Below, in pieces: positions 1 through 12,800 of a stretch of DNA of 64,000 bases (its first letter is position 1; the number at the start of each line of letters is the position of its first letter). A program made the position numbers and the translations under genes. The DNA is from Metallyticus violacea (lineage: Eukaryota > Arthropoda > Insecta > Mantodea > Metallyticidae). Below the pieces are notes generated by a model. That model did not search any database. It was not told the DNA's origin and saw only the letters and a list, made by a program, of their open reading frames with translations. Location of the stretch: positions 4,408,001-4,472,000 of the forward strand of contig JAUJEO010000019.1 of the NCBI GenBank assembly GCA_030762175.1, given 5' to 3'.

Positions 1-2250
1 ATTTTTTTCGAAGTTTGGAAACTTCGTTAGAATCACTTTTTTTCCATTCTTATTTGAGATAACTGGTTCTCTTTCATTATACTAGTTTGATAGCCTCAGT
101 AAAGCATATTATGCGCAAAGAATCTCGAAAAGAAAAAAAATTTTTTTAGAAGTTTGGAAACTTCGTTAGAATCAATTTTTTTCCGTTCTTATTTGAGATA
201 ACTGGTTCTCTTTCATTATACTAGTTTGATAGCCTCAGTAAAGCATATTATGCGCAAAGAATCTCGAAAGGAAAAAAAATTTTTTTCGAAGTTTGGAAAC
301 GTCGTTTGAATCACTTTTTTCCGTTCTTATTTGAGATAACTGGTTCTCTTTCATTATAGTAGTTTGATAGCCTTAGAAAAGCATATTATGCGCAAAGAAT
401 CTCGAAATGAAAAAAATTTTTTTTCGAAGTTTAGAAACTTCCTTAGACACACTTTTTTCCATTCTTATTTGAGATAACTGTTTCTCTTTCATTATACTAG
501 TTTGATAGCCTCAGAAAAGCATATTATGCGCAAAGAATCTCGAAAAGAAAAAAATTTTTTTTCGAAGTTTGGAAACTTCATTAGAATCTCTTTTTTTCCT
601 TTCTTATTTGAGATAGCTGGTAATCTCTCATTATACTAGTTTGATAGCCTCAGTAAAGCATATTATGCGCAAAGAATCTCGAAAAGAAGAAAATTTTTTT
701 TCGAAGTTTGGAAACTTCGTTAAAATCCCTTTTTTTCCGTTCTTGTTTGAGATAACTGTTTCTCTTTCATTATACTAGTTTGATAGCCTCAGAAAAGCAT
801 ATTATGCGCAAAGAATCTGGAAAAGAAGAAAAAATTTTTTCGAAGTTTGGAAACTTCGTTAGAATCACTTTTTTTCCGTTCTTGTTTGAGATAACTGGTT
901 CTCTTTCATTATACTAGTTTGATAGCCTCAGAGAAGCATATTATGCGCAAAGAATCTCGAAAAGAAAAAAATTTTTTTTCGAAGTTTGGAAACGTCGTTA
1001 GAATCACTTTTTTTCGTTCTTATTTGAGATAACTAGTTCTCTTTCATTATACAGTTTGATAGCCTCAGAAAAGCATATTATGCGCAAAGAATCTTGAAAA
1101 GAAGAAAAATTTTTTTCGAAGTTTGGAAACTTCGTTTAAATCACTTTTTTTCCGTTCTTGTTTGAGATAACTGGTTCTCTTTCATTATACTAGTTTGATA
1201 GCCTCAGAGAAGCAATTTATGCGCAAAGAATCTCGAAAAGAAAAAAAAATTTTTTCGAAGTTTGGAAACTTCGTTAGAATCACTTTTTTTCCGTTCTTAT
1301 TTGAGATAACTGGTTCTCTTTCATTATACTAATTAGATGATAACTGGTTCTCTTTCATTATACTAGTTTGATAGCCTCAGAAAAGCATATTATGCGCAAA
1401 GAATCTCGAAAAGAAAAAAAAGTTTTTTCGAAGTTTGGAAACGTCGTTTGAATCACTTTTTTCCGTTCTTATTTGAGATAACTGGTTCTCTTTCATTATA
1501 GTAGTTTGATAGCCTCAGAAAAGCATATTATGCGCATAGAATCTCGAAATGAAAAAATTTTTTTTTCGAAGTTTGGAAACTTCCTTAGAATCACTTTTTT
1601 TCCGTTCTTATTTGAGATAACTGGTTCTCTTTCATTATACTAGTTTGATAGCCTTAAAAGAGCATATTGTGCGGAAAGAATCTCGAAAAGAAAAAAATAT
1701 TTTTTCGAAGTTGGAAACCTCATTAGAATCACTTTTTTTCCCTTCATATTTGAGATAACTGGTTCTCTTTCATTATACTAGTTTGATAGCCTTAGAAAAG
1801 CATATACTGCGGAAAGAATCTCGAAAAGAAAAAAAAATTTTTTCGAAGTTTGGAAACTTCATTAGAATCACTTTTTTTCCGTTCTTATTTGAGATAACTG
1901 GTTCTCTTTCATTTTGATAGTTTCATAGGTGTAGAAAAGCATTTTATGCGGAAAGATTCTCGAAAAGAAAAAAAAATTTTTTTCAAAGTTTGGAAACTTC
2001 GTTAGAATCACTTTTTTCCGTTCTTATTTGAGATAACTGGTTCTCTTTCATTATACTGGTTTGATAGCCTCAGAAAAGCATATTATGCGCAAAGAATCTC
2101 GAAAAGAAAAAAATTTTTTTCGAAGTTTGGAAACTTCGTTAGAATCTTTTTTTTTCCGTTCTTATTTGATAAACTGGTTCTCTTTCATTATACTAGTTTG
2201 ATAGCCTCAGTAAAGCATATTATGCGCAAAGAATTTCGAAAAGAAGAAAA
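1..2250 (+). repeat. Left sub-array, 2.25-kb block copy 1
   Basis: Mixed TAAAGC, AAAAGC and AGAAGC units, plus GCGGAAAG units near 1,670-1,960. The block is repeated from 2,251: position 1 corresponds to 2,251, and the unusual TTTTTTTAGAAG unit at about 150 corresponds to about 2,400. Its length equals about 16 units plus a 34-bp partial unit at 1,332-1,365. Units differ from one another far more than in the right half of the window. Confidence 0.8.
1332..1365 (+). repeat. 34-bp partial unit insertion, copy 1
   Basis: After TTATACTA the array gains 34 bases, ATTAGATGATAAC followed by a repeat of TGGTTCTCTTTCATTATACTA, before resuming at GTTTGATAG. This is a partial duplication of the unit's end and breaks the 139-bp register. 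Confidence 0.9.
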
Positions 2251-4585
2251 ATTTTTTTCGAAGTTTGGAAACTTCGTTAGAATCACTTTTTTTCCGTTCT
2301 TATTTGAGATAACTGGTTCTCTTTCATTATACTAGTTTGATAGCCTCAGTAAAGCATATTATGCGCAAAGAATCTCGAAAAGAAAAAAAATTTTTTTAGA
2401 AGTTTGGAAACTTCGTTAGAATCAATTTTTTTCCGTTCTTATTTGAGATAACTGGTTCTCTTTCATTATACTAGTTTGATAGCCTCAGTAAAGCATATTA
2501 TGCGCAAAGAATCTCGAAAAGAAAAAAAATTTTTTTCGAAGTTTGGAAACGTCGTTTGAATCACTTTTTTCCGTTCTTATTTGAGATAACTGGTTCTCTT
2601 TCATTATAGTAGTTTGATAGCCTTAGAAAAGCATATTATGCGCAAAGAATCTCGAAATGAAAAAAAATTTTTTTCGAAGTTTAGAAACTTCCTTAGACAC
2701 ACTTTTTTCCATTCTTATTTGAGATAACTGGTTCTCTTTCATTTTACTAGTTTGATAGCCTCAGTAAAGCATATTATGCACAAAGAATCTCCAAAATAAG
2801 AAAATTTTTTTTCGAAGTTTGGAAACTTCGTTAAAATCCCTTTTTTTCCGTTCTTGTTTGAGATAACTGGTTCTCTTTCATTATACTAGTTTGATAGCCT
2901 CAGAAAAGCATATTATGCGCAAAAAATCTCGAAAAGAAAAAAAAATTTTTTCGAAGTTGGAAACTTCGTTAGAATCACTTTTTTTCCGTTCTTGTTTGAG
3001 ATAACTTGTTCTCTTTCATTATACTAGTTTGATAGCCTCAGAGAAGCATATTATGCGCAAAGAATCTCGAAAAGAAGAAAAAATTTTTTCGAAGTTTGGA
3101 AACTTCGTTAGAATCACTTTTTTTCCGTTCTTGTTTGAGATAACTGGTTCTCTTTCATTATAGTAGTTTGATAGCCTTAGAAAAGCATATTATGCGCAAA
3201 GAATCTCGAAATGAAAAAAATTTTTTTTCGAAGTTTAGAAACTTCCTTAGACACACTTTTTTCCATTCTTATTTGAGATAACTGGTTCTCTTTCATTATA
3301 CTAGTTTGATAGCCTCAGTAAAGCATATTATGCACAAAGAATCTCCAAAATAAGAAAATTTTTTTTCGAAGTTTGGAAACTTCGTTAAAATCCCTTTTTT
3401 TCCGTTCTTGTTTGAGATAACTGGTTCTCTTTCATTATACTAGTTTGATAGCCTCAGAAAAGCATATTATGCGCAAAAAATCTCGAAAAGAAAAAAAAAT
3501 TTTTTCGAAGTTGGAAACTTCGTTAGAATCACTTTTTTTCCGTTCTTGTTTGAGATAACTTATTCTCTTTCATTATACTAGTTTGATAGCCTCAGAGAAG
3601 CATATTATGCGCAAAGAATCTCGAAAAGAAGAAAAAATTTTTTCGAAGTTTGGAAACTTCGTTAGAATCACTTTTTTTCCGTTCTTGTTTGAGATAACTG
3701 GTTCTCTTTCATTATACTAGTTTGATAGCCTCAGAGAAGCATATTATGCGCAAAGAATCTCGAAAAGAAAAAAAATTTTTTTCGAAGTTTGGAAACGTCG
3801 TTAGAATCACTTTTTTTCGTTCTTATTTGAGATAACTAGTTCTCTTTCATTATACAGTTTGATCGCCTCAGAAAAGCATATTATGCGCAAAGAATCTCGA
3901 AAAGAAGAAAAATTTTTTTCGAAGTTTGGAAACTTCGTTTAAATCACTTTTTTTCCGTTCTTGTTTGAGATAACTGGTTCTCTTTCATTATACAGGTTTG
4001 ATAGCCTCAGAGAAGCATTTTATGCGCAAAGAATCTCGAAAAGAAAAAAAAATTTTTTCGAAGTTTGGAAACGTCGTTTGAATCACTTTTTTCCGTTCTT
4101 ATTTGAGATAACTGGTTCTCTTTCATTATACTAGTTTGATAGCCTCAGTAAAGCATATTATGCGCAAAGAATCTCGAAAAGAAAAAAAATTTTTTTCGAA
4201 GTTTGGAAACTTCGTTAGAATCACTTTCTTTCTGTTCTTATTTGAGATAACTGGTTCTCTTTCATTATACTAATTAGATGATAACTGGTTCTCTTTCATT
4301 ATACTAGTTTGATAGCCTCAGAAAAGCATATTATGCGCAAAGAATCTCGAAAAGAAAAAAAAGTTTTTTCGAAGTTTGGAAACGTCGTTTGAATCACTTT
4401 TTTCCGTTCTTATTTGAGATAACTGGTTCTCTTTCATTATAGTAGTTTGATAGCCTCAGAAAAGCATATTATGCGCATAGAATCTCGAAATGAAAAAATT
4501 TTTTTTTCGAAGTTTGGAAACTTCCTTAGAATCACTTTTTTTCCATTCTTATTTGAGATAACTGGTTCTCTTTCATTATACTAGT
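2251..4585 (+). repeat. Left sub-array, 2.25-kb block copy 2 (rearranged)
   Basis: Matches 1-450 at offset 2,250. It then lacks one unit (offset becomes 2,111 near 2,805), contains an extra four-unit duplication of about 554 bp (2,690 onward repeated from about 3,241), and matches 1,060-1,600 at offset 2,941. It shares the 34-bp partial unit and the GCGCATAG variant with copy 1. Confidence 0.75.
4273..4306 (+). repeat. 34-bp partial unit insertion, copy 2
   Basis: The same 34 bases in the same place within the unit as at 1,332-1,365, offset 2,941. This confirms that the surrounding block was duplicated after the insertion arose. Confidence 0.9.
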
Positions 4586-5690
4586 TTGATAGACTCAGAC
4601 AAGCATATTATGCGCAAAGAATCTCGAAAAGAAAAAAATTTTTTTTCGAAGTTTGGAAACTTCCTTAGAATCACTTTCTTTCCATTCTTATTTGAGATAA
4701 CTTGTTCTCTTTCATTATACTTGTTTGATAGCCTTAGACAAGCATATTATGCGCAAAGAATCTCCAAAAGAAAAAAATTTTTTTTCGAAGTTTGGAAACT
4801 TCGTTAGAATCACTTTTTTTCCGTTCTTATTTAAGATTACTGGTTCTCTTTCATTATACTAGTTTGATAGCCTTAGACAAGCATATTATGCGCAAAGAAT
4901 CTCGAAAAGAAAAAAATTTTTTTTCGAAGTTTGGAAACTTCGTTAGAATCACTTTTTTTCCGTTCTTATTTGAGATAACTTGTTCTCTTTCATTATACTA
5001 GTTTGATAGCCTTAGACAAGCATATTATGCGCAAAGAATCTCGAAAAGAAAAAAAATTTTTTTCGAAGTTTGGAAACTTCGTTAGAATCACTTTTTTTCC
5101 GTTCTTATTTGAGATTACTGGTTGTCTTTCATTATACTAGTTTGATAGCCTCAGACAAGCATATTATGCGCAAAGAATCTCGAAAAGAAATAAATTTTTT
5201 TTCGAAGTTTGGAAACTTCCTTAGAATCACTTTTTTTCCATTCTTATTTGAGATAACTTGTTCTCTTTCATTATACTTGTTTGATAGCCTTAGACAAGCA
5301 TATTATGCGCAAAGAATCTCGAAAAGAAAAAAATTTTTTTTCGAATTGTGGAAACTTCGTTATAATCACTTTTTTTCCGTTCTTATTTAAGATTACTGGT
5401 TCTCTTTCATTATACTAGTTTGATAGTCTCAGAAAAGCATATTATGCGCAAAGAATCTAGAAAAGAAAAAAATTTTTTTTCGAAGATTGGAAACCTTGTT
5501 AGAATCACTTTTTTTCCGTTCTTATTTGAGATAACTGGTTCTCTTTCATTATACTAGTTTGATAGCCTCAGAAAAGCATAGGTATGCGCAAAGAATCTCG
5601 AAAAGAGAAAAATTTTTTTTCGAAGTTTGGAAACTTCGTTAGAATCACTTTTTTTCCGTTCTTATTTGAGATAACTGGTTCTGTTTCATT
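4586..5690 (+). repeat. ACAAGC-family patch inside the left sub-array
   Basis: Units here carry CAGACAAGC, CTTCCTTAG and AAGATTACTGG, all typical of the array beyond 17.4 kb. They also carry the linked TCTAGAAAAG with GAAGATTGG unit (about 5,450-5,490) and the GCATAGGTATGC unit (about 5,575). Left of it the sequence matches 1,060-1,600 (offset 2,941) and right of it matches 1,780-2,070 (offset 3,915). The net gain is therefore about seven units. Confidence 0.75.
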
Positions 5691-5989
5691 ATACTAGTTT
5701 GATAGCCTTAGAAAAGCATATACTGCTGAAAGAATCTCGAAAAGAAAAAAAAAATTTTTCGAAGTTTGGAAACTTCATTAGAATCACTTTTTTCCGTTCT
5801 TATTTGAGATAACTGGTTCTCTTTCATTTTGATAGTTTGATAGGTGTAGAAAAGCATTTTATGCGGAAAGATTCTCGAAAAGAAAAAAAAATTTTTTTCA
5901 AAGTTTGGAAACTTCGTTAGAATCACTTTTTTCCGTTCTTATTTGAGATAACTGGTTCTCTTTCATTATACTGGTTTGATAGCCTTAGA

Positions 5990-6830
5990 AAAGCATATAA
6001 TGCGGAAAGAATCTCGAAAGGAAAAAAATTTTTTTTGATGTTTTGAAATTCCTTATGATTCAATTTTTGTCCATTCTTATTTGAGATAACTGGTTGTCTT
6101 TCATTATACTAGTTTGATAGCCTTAGAAAACCATAAAATGAAGAAAGATTCGCGAAAAGATAATATTTATTTTGATGGTTGGAAACTTCATTAAAATCAA
6201 TTTTTTTCCGTTCTTATTTGACATATATGGTTCTCTTTCATTATACTATTTTGATAGCCTTACAAAAGCATATTATGCAGAAAGAATCTCGAACAGAAAA
6301 AAATTTTTTTTCGAAGTTTTGAAACTTCATTAGAATCACTTTTTTTCCGTTCTTATTTGAGATATATGGTTCTCTTTCATTATACTATTTTGATAGCCTT
6401 ACAAAAGCATATTATGCGGAAAGAATCTCGAAAAGAAAAAAAAATTTTTTCGAAGGTTTGAAACTTCATTAGAATCACTTTTTTTCCGTTCATATTTGAG
6501 ATAACTGGTTCTCTTGCATTATACTAGTTTGATAGCCTTAGAAAAGCATATAATGCGGAAAGAATCTCGAAAAGAAAAAAAAAAATTTTCGATGATTGGA
6601 AACTTCATTAGAATCAATTTTTTTCCATTAGTATTTGAGATAACTAGTTGTCTTTCATTATACTAGTTTGATAGCCATAGAAAACCATAAAATGAAGAAA
6701 GATTCGCGAAAAGAAAAGATTTATTTCGATGGTTGGAAACTTCATTAGAATCACTTTTTTTCCGTTTTTATTTGAGATAACTGGTTCTCTTTCATTATAC
6801 TAGTTTGATAGCCTCAGAGAAGCATATTAT
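5990..6830 (+). repeat. Highly diverged monomer patch 1
   Basis: The most divergent units of the window: GATGTTTTGAAATTCC, ACCATAAAATGAAG, GATTCGCGAAAAG, GACATATATGG and TTATTTTGATGG replace the usual sequence, and several A/T tracts are lost. Spacing and order remain those of the 139-bp family. They are probably old units that escaped homogenisation. Confidence 0.8.
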
Positions 6831-9800
6831 ACGGAAAGAATCTCGAAAAGAAAAAAATTTTTTTTCGAAGTTTGGAAACTTCATTAGAATCACTTTTTTT
6901 CCGTTCTTATTTGAGATAACTGGTTCTCTTTCATTATACTAGTTTGATAGCCTTAAAAGAGCATATTGTGCGGAAAGAATCTCGAAAAGAAAAAAATATT
7001 TTTTCGAAGTTTGCAAACCTCATTAGAATCACTTTTTTTCCCTTCTTATTTGAGATAACTCGTTCTCTTTCATTATACTAGTTTGATAGCCTTAGAAAAG
7101 CATATACTGCGGAAAGAATCTCGAAAAGAAAAAAAAATTTTTTCGAAGTTTGGAAAATTCATTAGAATCACTTTTTTTCCGTTCTTATTTGAAATAACTG
7201 GTCCTCTTTCATTTTGATAGTTTCATAGGTGTAGAAAAGCATTTTATGCGGAAAGATTCACGAAAAGAAAAAAAAATTTTTCAAAGTTTGGAAACTTCGT
7301 TAGAATCCCTTTTTTCCGTTCTTATTTGAGATAACTGGTTCTCTTTCATTATACTGGTTTGATAGCCTCAGAAAAGCATATTATGCGCAAAGAATCTCGA
7401 AAAGAAAAAAATTTTTTTTGAAGTTTGGAAACTTCGTTAGAATCTTTTTTTTTCCGTTCTTATTTGATAAACTGGTTCTCTTTCATTATACTAGTTTGAT
7501 AGCCTCAGTAAAGCATATTATGCGCAAAGAATCTCGAAAAGAAGAAAAATTTTTTTCGAAGTTTGGAAACTTCGTTAGAATCACTTTTTTTCCGTTCTTA
7601 TTGGAGATAACTGGTTCTCTTTCATTATACTAGTTTGATAGCCTCAGTAAAGCATATTATGCGCAAAGAATCTCGAAAAGAAAAAAAATTTTTTTAGAAG
7701 TTTGGAAACTTCGTTAGAATCACTTTTTTTCCGTTCTTATTGGAGATAACTGGTTCTCTTTCATTATACTAGTTTGATAGCCTCAGTAAAGCATATTATG
7801 CGCAAAGAATCTCGAAAAGAAAAAAAATTTTTTTAGAAGTTTGGAAAATTCGTTAGAATCAATTTTTTTCCGTTCTTATTTGAGATAACTGGTTCTCTTT
7901 CATTATACTAGTTTGATAGCCTCAGTAAAGCATATTATGCGCAAAGAATCTCGAAAAGAAAAAAAATTTTTTTCGAAGTTTGGAAACGTCGTTTGAATCA
8001 CTTTTTTCCGTTCTTATTTGAGATAACTGGTTCTCTTTCATTATAGTAGTTTGATAGCCTTAGAAAAGCATATTATGCGCAAAGAATCTCGAAATGAAAA
8101 AAAATTTTTTTCGAAGTTTAGAAACTTCCTTAGACACACTTTTTTCCATTCTTATTTGAGATAACTGGTTCTCGTTCATTATACTAGTTTGATAGCCTCA
8201 GAAAAGCATATTATGCGCAAAGATTCTCGAAAAGAAAAAAAATTTTTTTCGAAGTTTGGAAACTTCATTAGAATCTCTTTTTTTCCTTTCTTATTTGAGA
8301 TAGCTGGTAATCTCTCATTATACTAGTTTGATAGCCTCAGTAAAGCATATTATGCGCAAAGAATCTCGAAAAGAAGAAAATTTCATTTCGAAGTTTGGAA
8401 ACTTCGTTAAAATCCCTTTTTTTTCCGTTCTTGTTTGAGATAACTGGTTCTCTTTCATTATACTAGTTTGATAGCCTCAGAAAAGCATATTATGCGCAAA
8501 AAATCTCGAAAAGAAAAAAAAATTTTTTCGAAGTTGGAAACTTCGTTAGAATCACTTTTTTTCCGTTTTGTTTGACATAACTTGTTCTCTTTCATTATAC
8601 TAGTTTGATAGCCTCAGAGAAGCATATTACGCGCAAAGAATCTCGAAAAGAAAAAAATTTTTTTTCGAAGTTTGGAAACGTCGTTAGAATCACTTTTTTT
8701 CGTTCTTATTTGAGATAACTAGTTCTCTTTCATTATACAGTTTGATAGCCTCAGAAAAGCATATTATGCGCAAAGAATCTCGAAAAGAAGAAAAATTTTT
8801 TTCGAAGTTTGGAAACTTCGTTTAAATCACTTTTTTTCCGTTCTTGTTTGAGATAACTGGTTCTCTTTCATTATACTAGTTTGATAGCCTCAGAGAAGCA
8901 TTTTATGCGCAAAGAATCTCGAAAAGAAAAAAAATTTTTTTTGAAGTTTGGAAACTTCGTTAGAATCACTTTTTTTCCGTTCTTATTTGAGCTTCCTGGT
9001 TCTCTTTCATTATACTGGTTTGATAGCCTCAGAAAAGCATATTATGCGCAAATAATCTCGAAAAGAAAAAAATTTTTTTTCGAACTTTGGAAACTTCGTT
9101 AGAATCACTTTTTTTCCGTTCTTATTTGAGATAACTGGTTCTCTTTCATTATGCTAGTTTGATAGCATCAGTAAAGCATATTATGCGAAAAGAATCTCGA
9201 AAAGAAAAAAAAATTTTTTCGAAGTTTGGAAACTTCGTTAGAATCACTTTTTTTCCGTTCTTATTTGAGATAACTGGTTCTCTTTTATTATCCTAGTTTG
9301 ATAGCCTCAGAAGAGCATATTATGCGCAAAGAATCTCGAAAAGAAAAAAAATTTTTTTCGAAGTTTGGAAACTTCGTTTGAATCACTTTTTTTTCCGTTA
9401 TTATTTGAGATAAATGGTTCTCTTTCATTATACTAGTTTGATAGCCTCAGTAAAGCATATTATGCGCAAAGAATCTCGAAAAGAAAAAAAAAATTTTTCG
9501 AAATTTGGAAACTTCGTTAGAATCACTTTTTTTCCGTTCTTATTTGAGATAACTGGTTCTCTTTCATTATACTACTTTGATAGCCTCAGTAAAGCATATT
9601 ATGCGCAAAGAATCTCGAAAAGAAAAAAATTTTTTTTCGAAGTTTGGAAACGTCGTTTGAATCACTTTTTTCCGTTCTTATTTGAGATAACTGGTTCTCT
9701 TTCATTATAGTAGTTTGATAGCCTCAGAAAAGCATATTATGCGCAAAGAATCTCGAAATGAAAAAAATTTTTTTAAGAAGTTTGGAAACTACCTTTGAAT

Positions 9801-12800
9801 CACTTTTTTTCCATTCTTATTTGAGATAACTGGTTCTCTTTCATTATACTAGTTTGATAGCCTCAGTAAAGCATATTATGCGCTAAGAATCTCGAAAAGA
9901 AAAAAATTTTTTTTCGAAGTTTGGAAACGTCGTTTGAATCACTTTTTTCCGTTCTTATTTGAGATAACTGGTTCTCTTTCATTATACTAGTTTGATAGCC
10001 TCAGTAAAGCATATTATGCGCAAAGAATTTCGAAAAGAAGAAAAATTTTTTTCGAAGTTTGGAAACTTCGTTAGAATCATTTTTTTCCGTTCTTGTTTGA
10101 GATAACTGGTTCTCTTTCATTATACTAGTTTGATAGCCTCAGAGAAGCGTATTATGCGCAAAGAATCTCGAAAAGAAAAAAAATTTTTTTCGAAGTTTGG
10201 AAACGGCGTTAGAATCACTTTTTTTCGTTCTTATTTGAGATAACTAGTTCTCTTTCATTATACAGTTTGATAGCCTCAGAAAAGCATATTATGCGCAAAG
10301 AATCTCGAAAAGAAAAAAAATTTTTTCGAAGTTTGGAAACTTCGTTAGAATCACTTTTTTTCCGATCTTGTTTGAGATAACTGGTTCTCTTTCATTATAC
10401 TAGTTTGATAGCCTCAGAAAAGCATATTATGCGCAAAGAATCTCGAAAAGAAAAAAAAATTTTTTCGAAGTTTGGAAACTTCGTTAGAATCACTTTTTTT
10501 CCGTTCTTGTTTGAGATAACTTGTTCTCTTTCATTATACTAGTTTGATAGCCTCAGAGAAGCATATTATGCGCAAAGAATCTCGAAAAGAAGAAAAATTT
10601 TTTTCGAAGTTTGGAAACTTCGTTAGAATCACTTTTTTTCCGTTCTTGTTTGAGATAACTGGTTCTCCTTCATTATACTAGTTTGATAGCCTCAGAAAAG
10701 CATATTATGCGCAAAGATTCTCGAAAAGAAAAAAAATTTTTTTCGAAGTTTGGAAACTTCATTAGAATCTCTTTTTTTCCTTTCTTATTTGAGATAGCTG
10801 GTAATCTCTCATTATACTAGTTTGATAGCCTCAGTAAAGCATATTATGCGCAAAGAATCTCGAAAAGAAGAAAATTTCTTTTCGAAGTTTGGAAACTTCG
10901 TTAAAATCCCTTTTTTTCCGTTCTTGTTTGAGATAACTGGTTCTCTTTCATTATACTAGTTTGATAGCCTCAGAAAAGCATATTATGCGCAAAAAATCTC
11001 GAAAAGAAAAAAAAATTTTTTCGAAGTTGGAAACTTCGTTAGAATCACTTTTTTTCCGTTCTTGTTTGAGATAACTTGTTCTCTTTCATTATACTAGTTT
11101 GATAGCCTCAGAGAAGCATATTATGCGCAAAGAATCTCGAAAAGAAGAAAAAATTTTTTCGAAGTTTGGAAACTTCGTTAGAATCACTTTTTTTCCGTTC
11201 TTGTTTGAGATAACTGGTTCTCTTTCATTATACTAGTTTGATAGCCTCAGAGAAGCATATTATGCGCAAAGAATCTCGAAAAGAAAAAAATTTTTTTTCG
11301 AAGTTTGGAAACGTCGTTAGAATCACTTTTTTTCGTTCTTATTTGAGATAACTAGTTCTCTTTCATTATACAGTTTGATAGCCTCAGAAAAGCATATTAT
11401 GCGCAAAGAATCTCGAAAAGAAGAAAAATTTTTTTCGAAGTTTGGAAACTTCGTTTAAATCACTTTTTTTCCGTTCTTGTTTGAGATAACTGGTTCTCTT
11501 TCATTATACTAGTTTGATAGCCTCAGAGAAGCATTTTATGCGCAAAGAATCTCGAAAAGAAAAAAAATTTTTTTTGAAGTTTGGAAACTTCGTTAGAATC
11601 ACTTCTTTTCCGTTCTTATTTGAGCTACCTGGTTCTCTTTCATTATACTGGTTTGATAGCCTCAGAAAAGCATATTATGCGCAAATAATCTCGAAAAGAA
11701 AAAAAATTTTTTTCGAACTTTGGAAACTTCGTTAGAATCACTTTTTTTCCGTTCTTATTTGAGATAACTGGTTCTCTTTCATTATGCTAGTTTGATAGCA
11801 TCAGTAAAGCATATTATGCGCAAAGAATCTCGAAATGAAAAAAAAATTTTTTCGAAGTATGGAAACTTCGTTAGAATCACTTTTTTTCCGTTCTTATTTG
11901 AGATAACTGGTTCTCTTTTATTATCCTAGTTTGATAGCCTCAGAAGAGCATATTATGCGCAAAGAATCTCGAAAAGAAAAAAATTTTTTTTCGAAGTTTG
12001 GAAACTTCGTTTGAATCACTTTTTTTTCCGTTATTATTTGAGATAAATGGTTCTCTTTCATTATACTAGTTTGATAGCCTCAGTAAAGCATATTATGCGC
12101 AAAGAATCTCGAAAAGAAAAAAAAAATTTTTCGAAATTTGGAAACTTCGTTAGAATCACTTTTTTTCCGTTCTTATTTGAGATAACTGGTTCTCTTTCAT
12201 TATACTACTTTGATAGCCTCAGTAAAGCATATTATGCGCAAAGAATCTCGAAATGAAAAAATTTTTTTTTCGAAGTTTGGAAACTTTCTTTGAATCACTT
12301 TTTTTCCATTCTTATTTGAGATAACTGGTTCTCTTTAATTATACTAGTTTGATAGCCTCAGTAAAGGATATTATGCGCAAAGAATCTCGAAAAGAAAAAA
12401 AATTTTTTTCGAAGTTTGGAAACTTCGTTAGAATCACTTTTTTTCCGTTCTTATTTGAGATAACTGGTTCTCTTTCATTATACTAGTTTGATAGCCTCAG
12501 AAAAGCATATTATGCGCAAAGAATCTCGAAAAGAAAAAAAATGTTTTTTGATGTTTGGAAACTTCGTTTGTATCACTTTTTTTCCGTTCTTATTTGAGAT
12601 AACTGGTTCTCTTTCATTATACTAGTTTGATAGCCTCAGTAAAGCATATTATGCGCAAAGAATCTCGAAAAGAAAAAAAATTTTTTTCGAAGTTTGGAAA
12701 CGTCGTTTGTGTCACTTTTTTCCGTTCTTATTTGAGATAACTGGTTCTCTTTCATTATAGTAGTTTGATAGCCTCAGAAAATCATATTATGCGCAAAGAA

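Noticed and set aside
6120..6180. Diverged units as a possible transposon remnant or old gene fragment
   Set aside because: The anchor, order and spacing of the 139-bp family persist, and there are no terminal repeats, target duplications or coding similarity.
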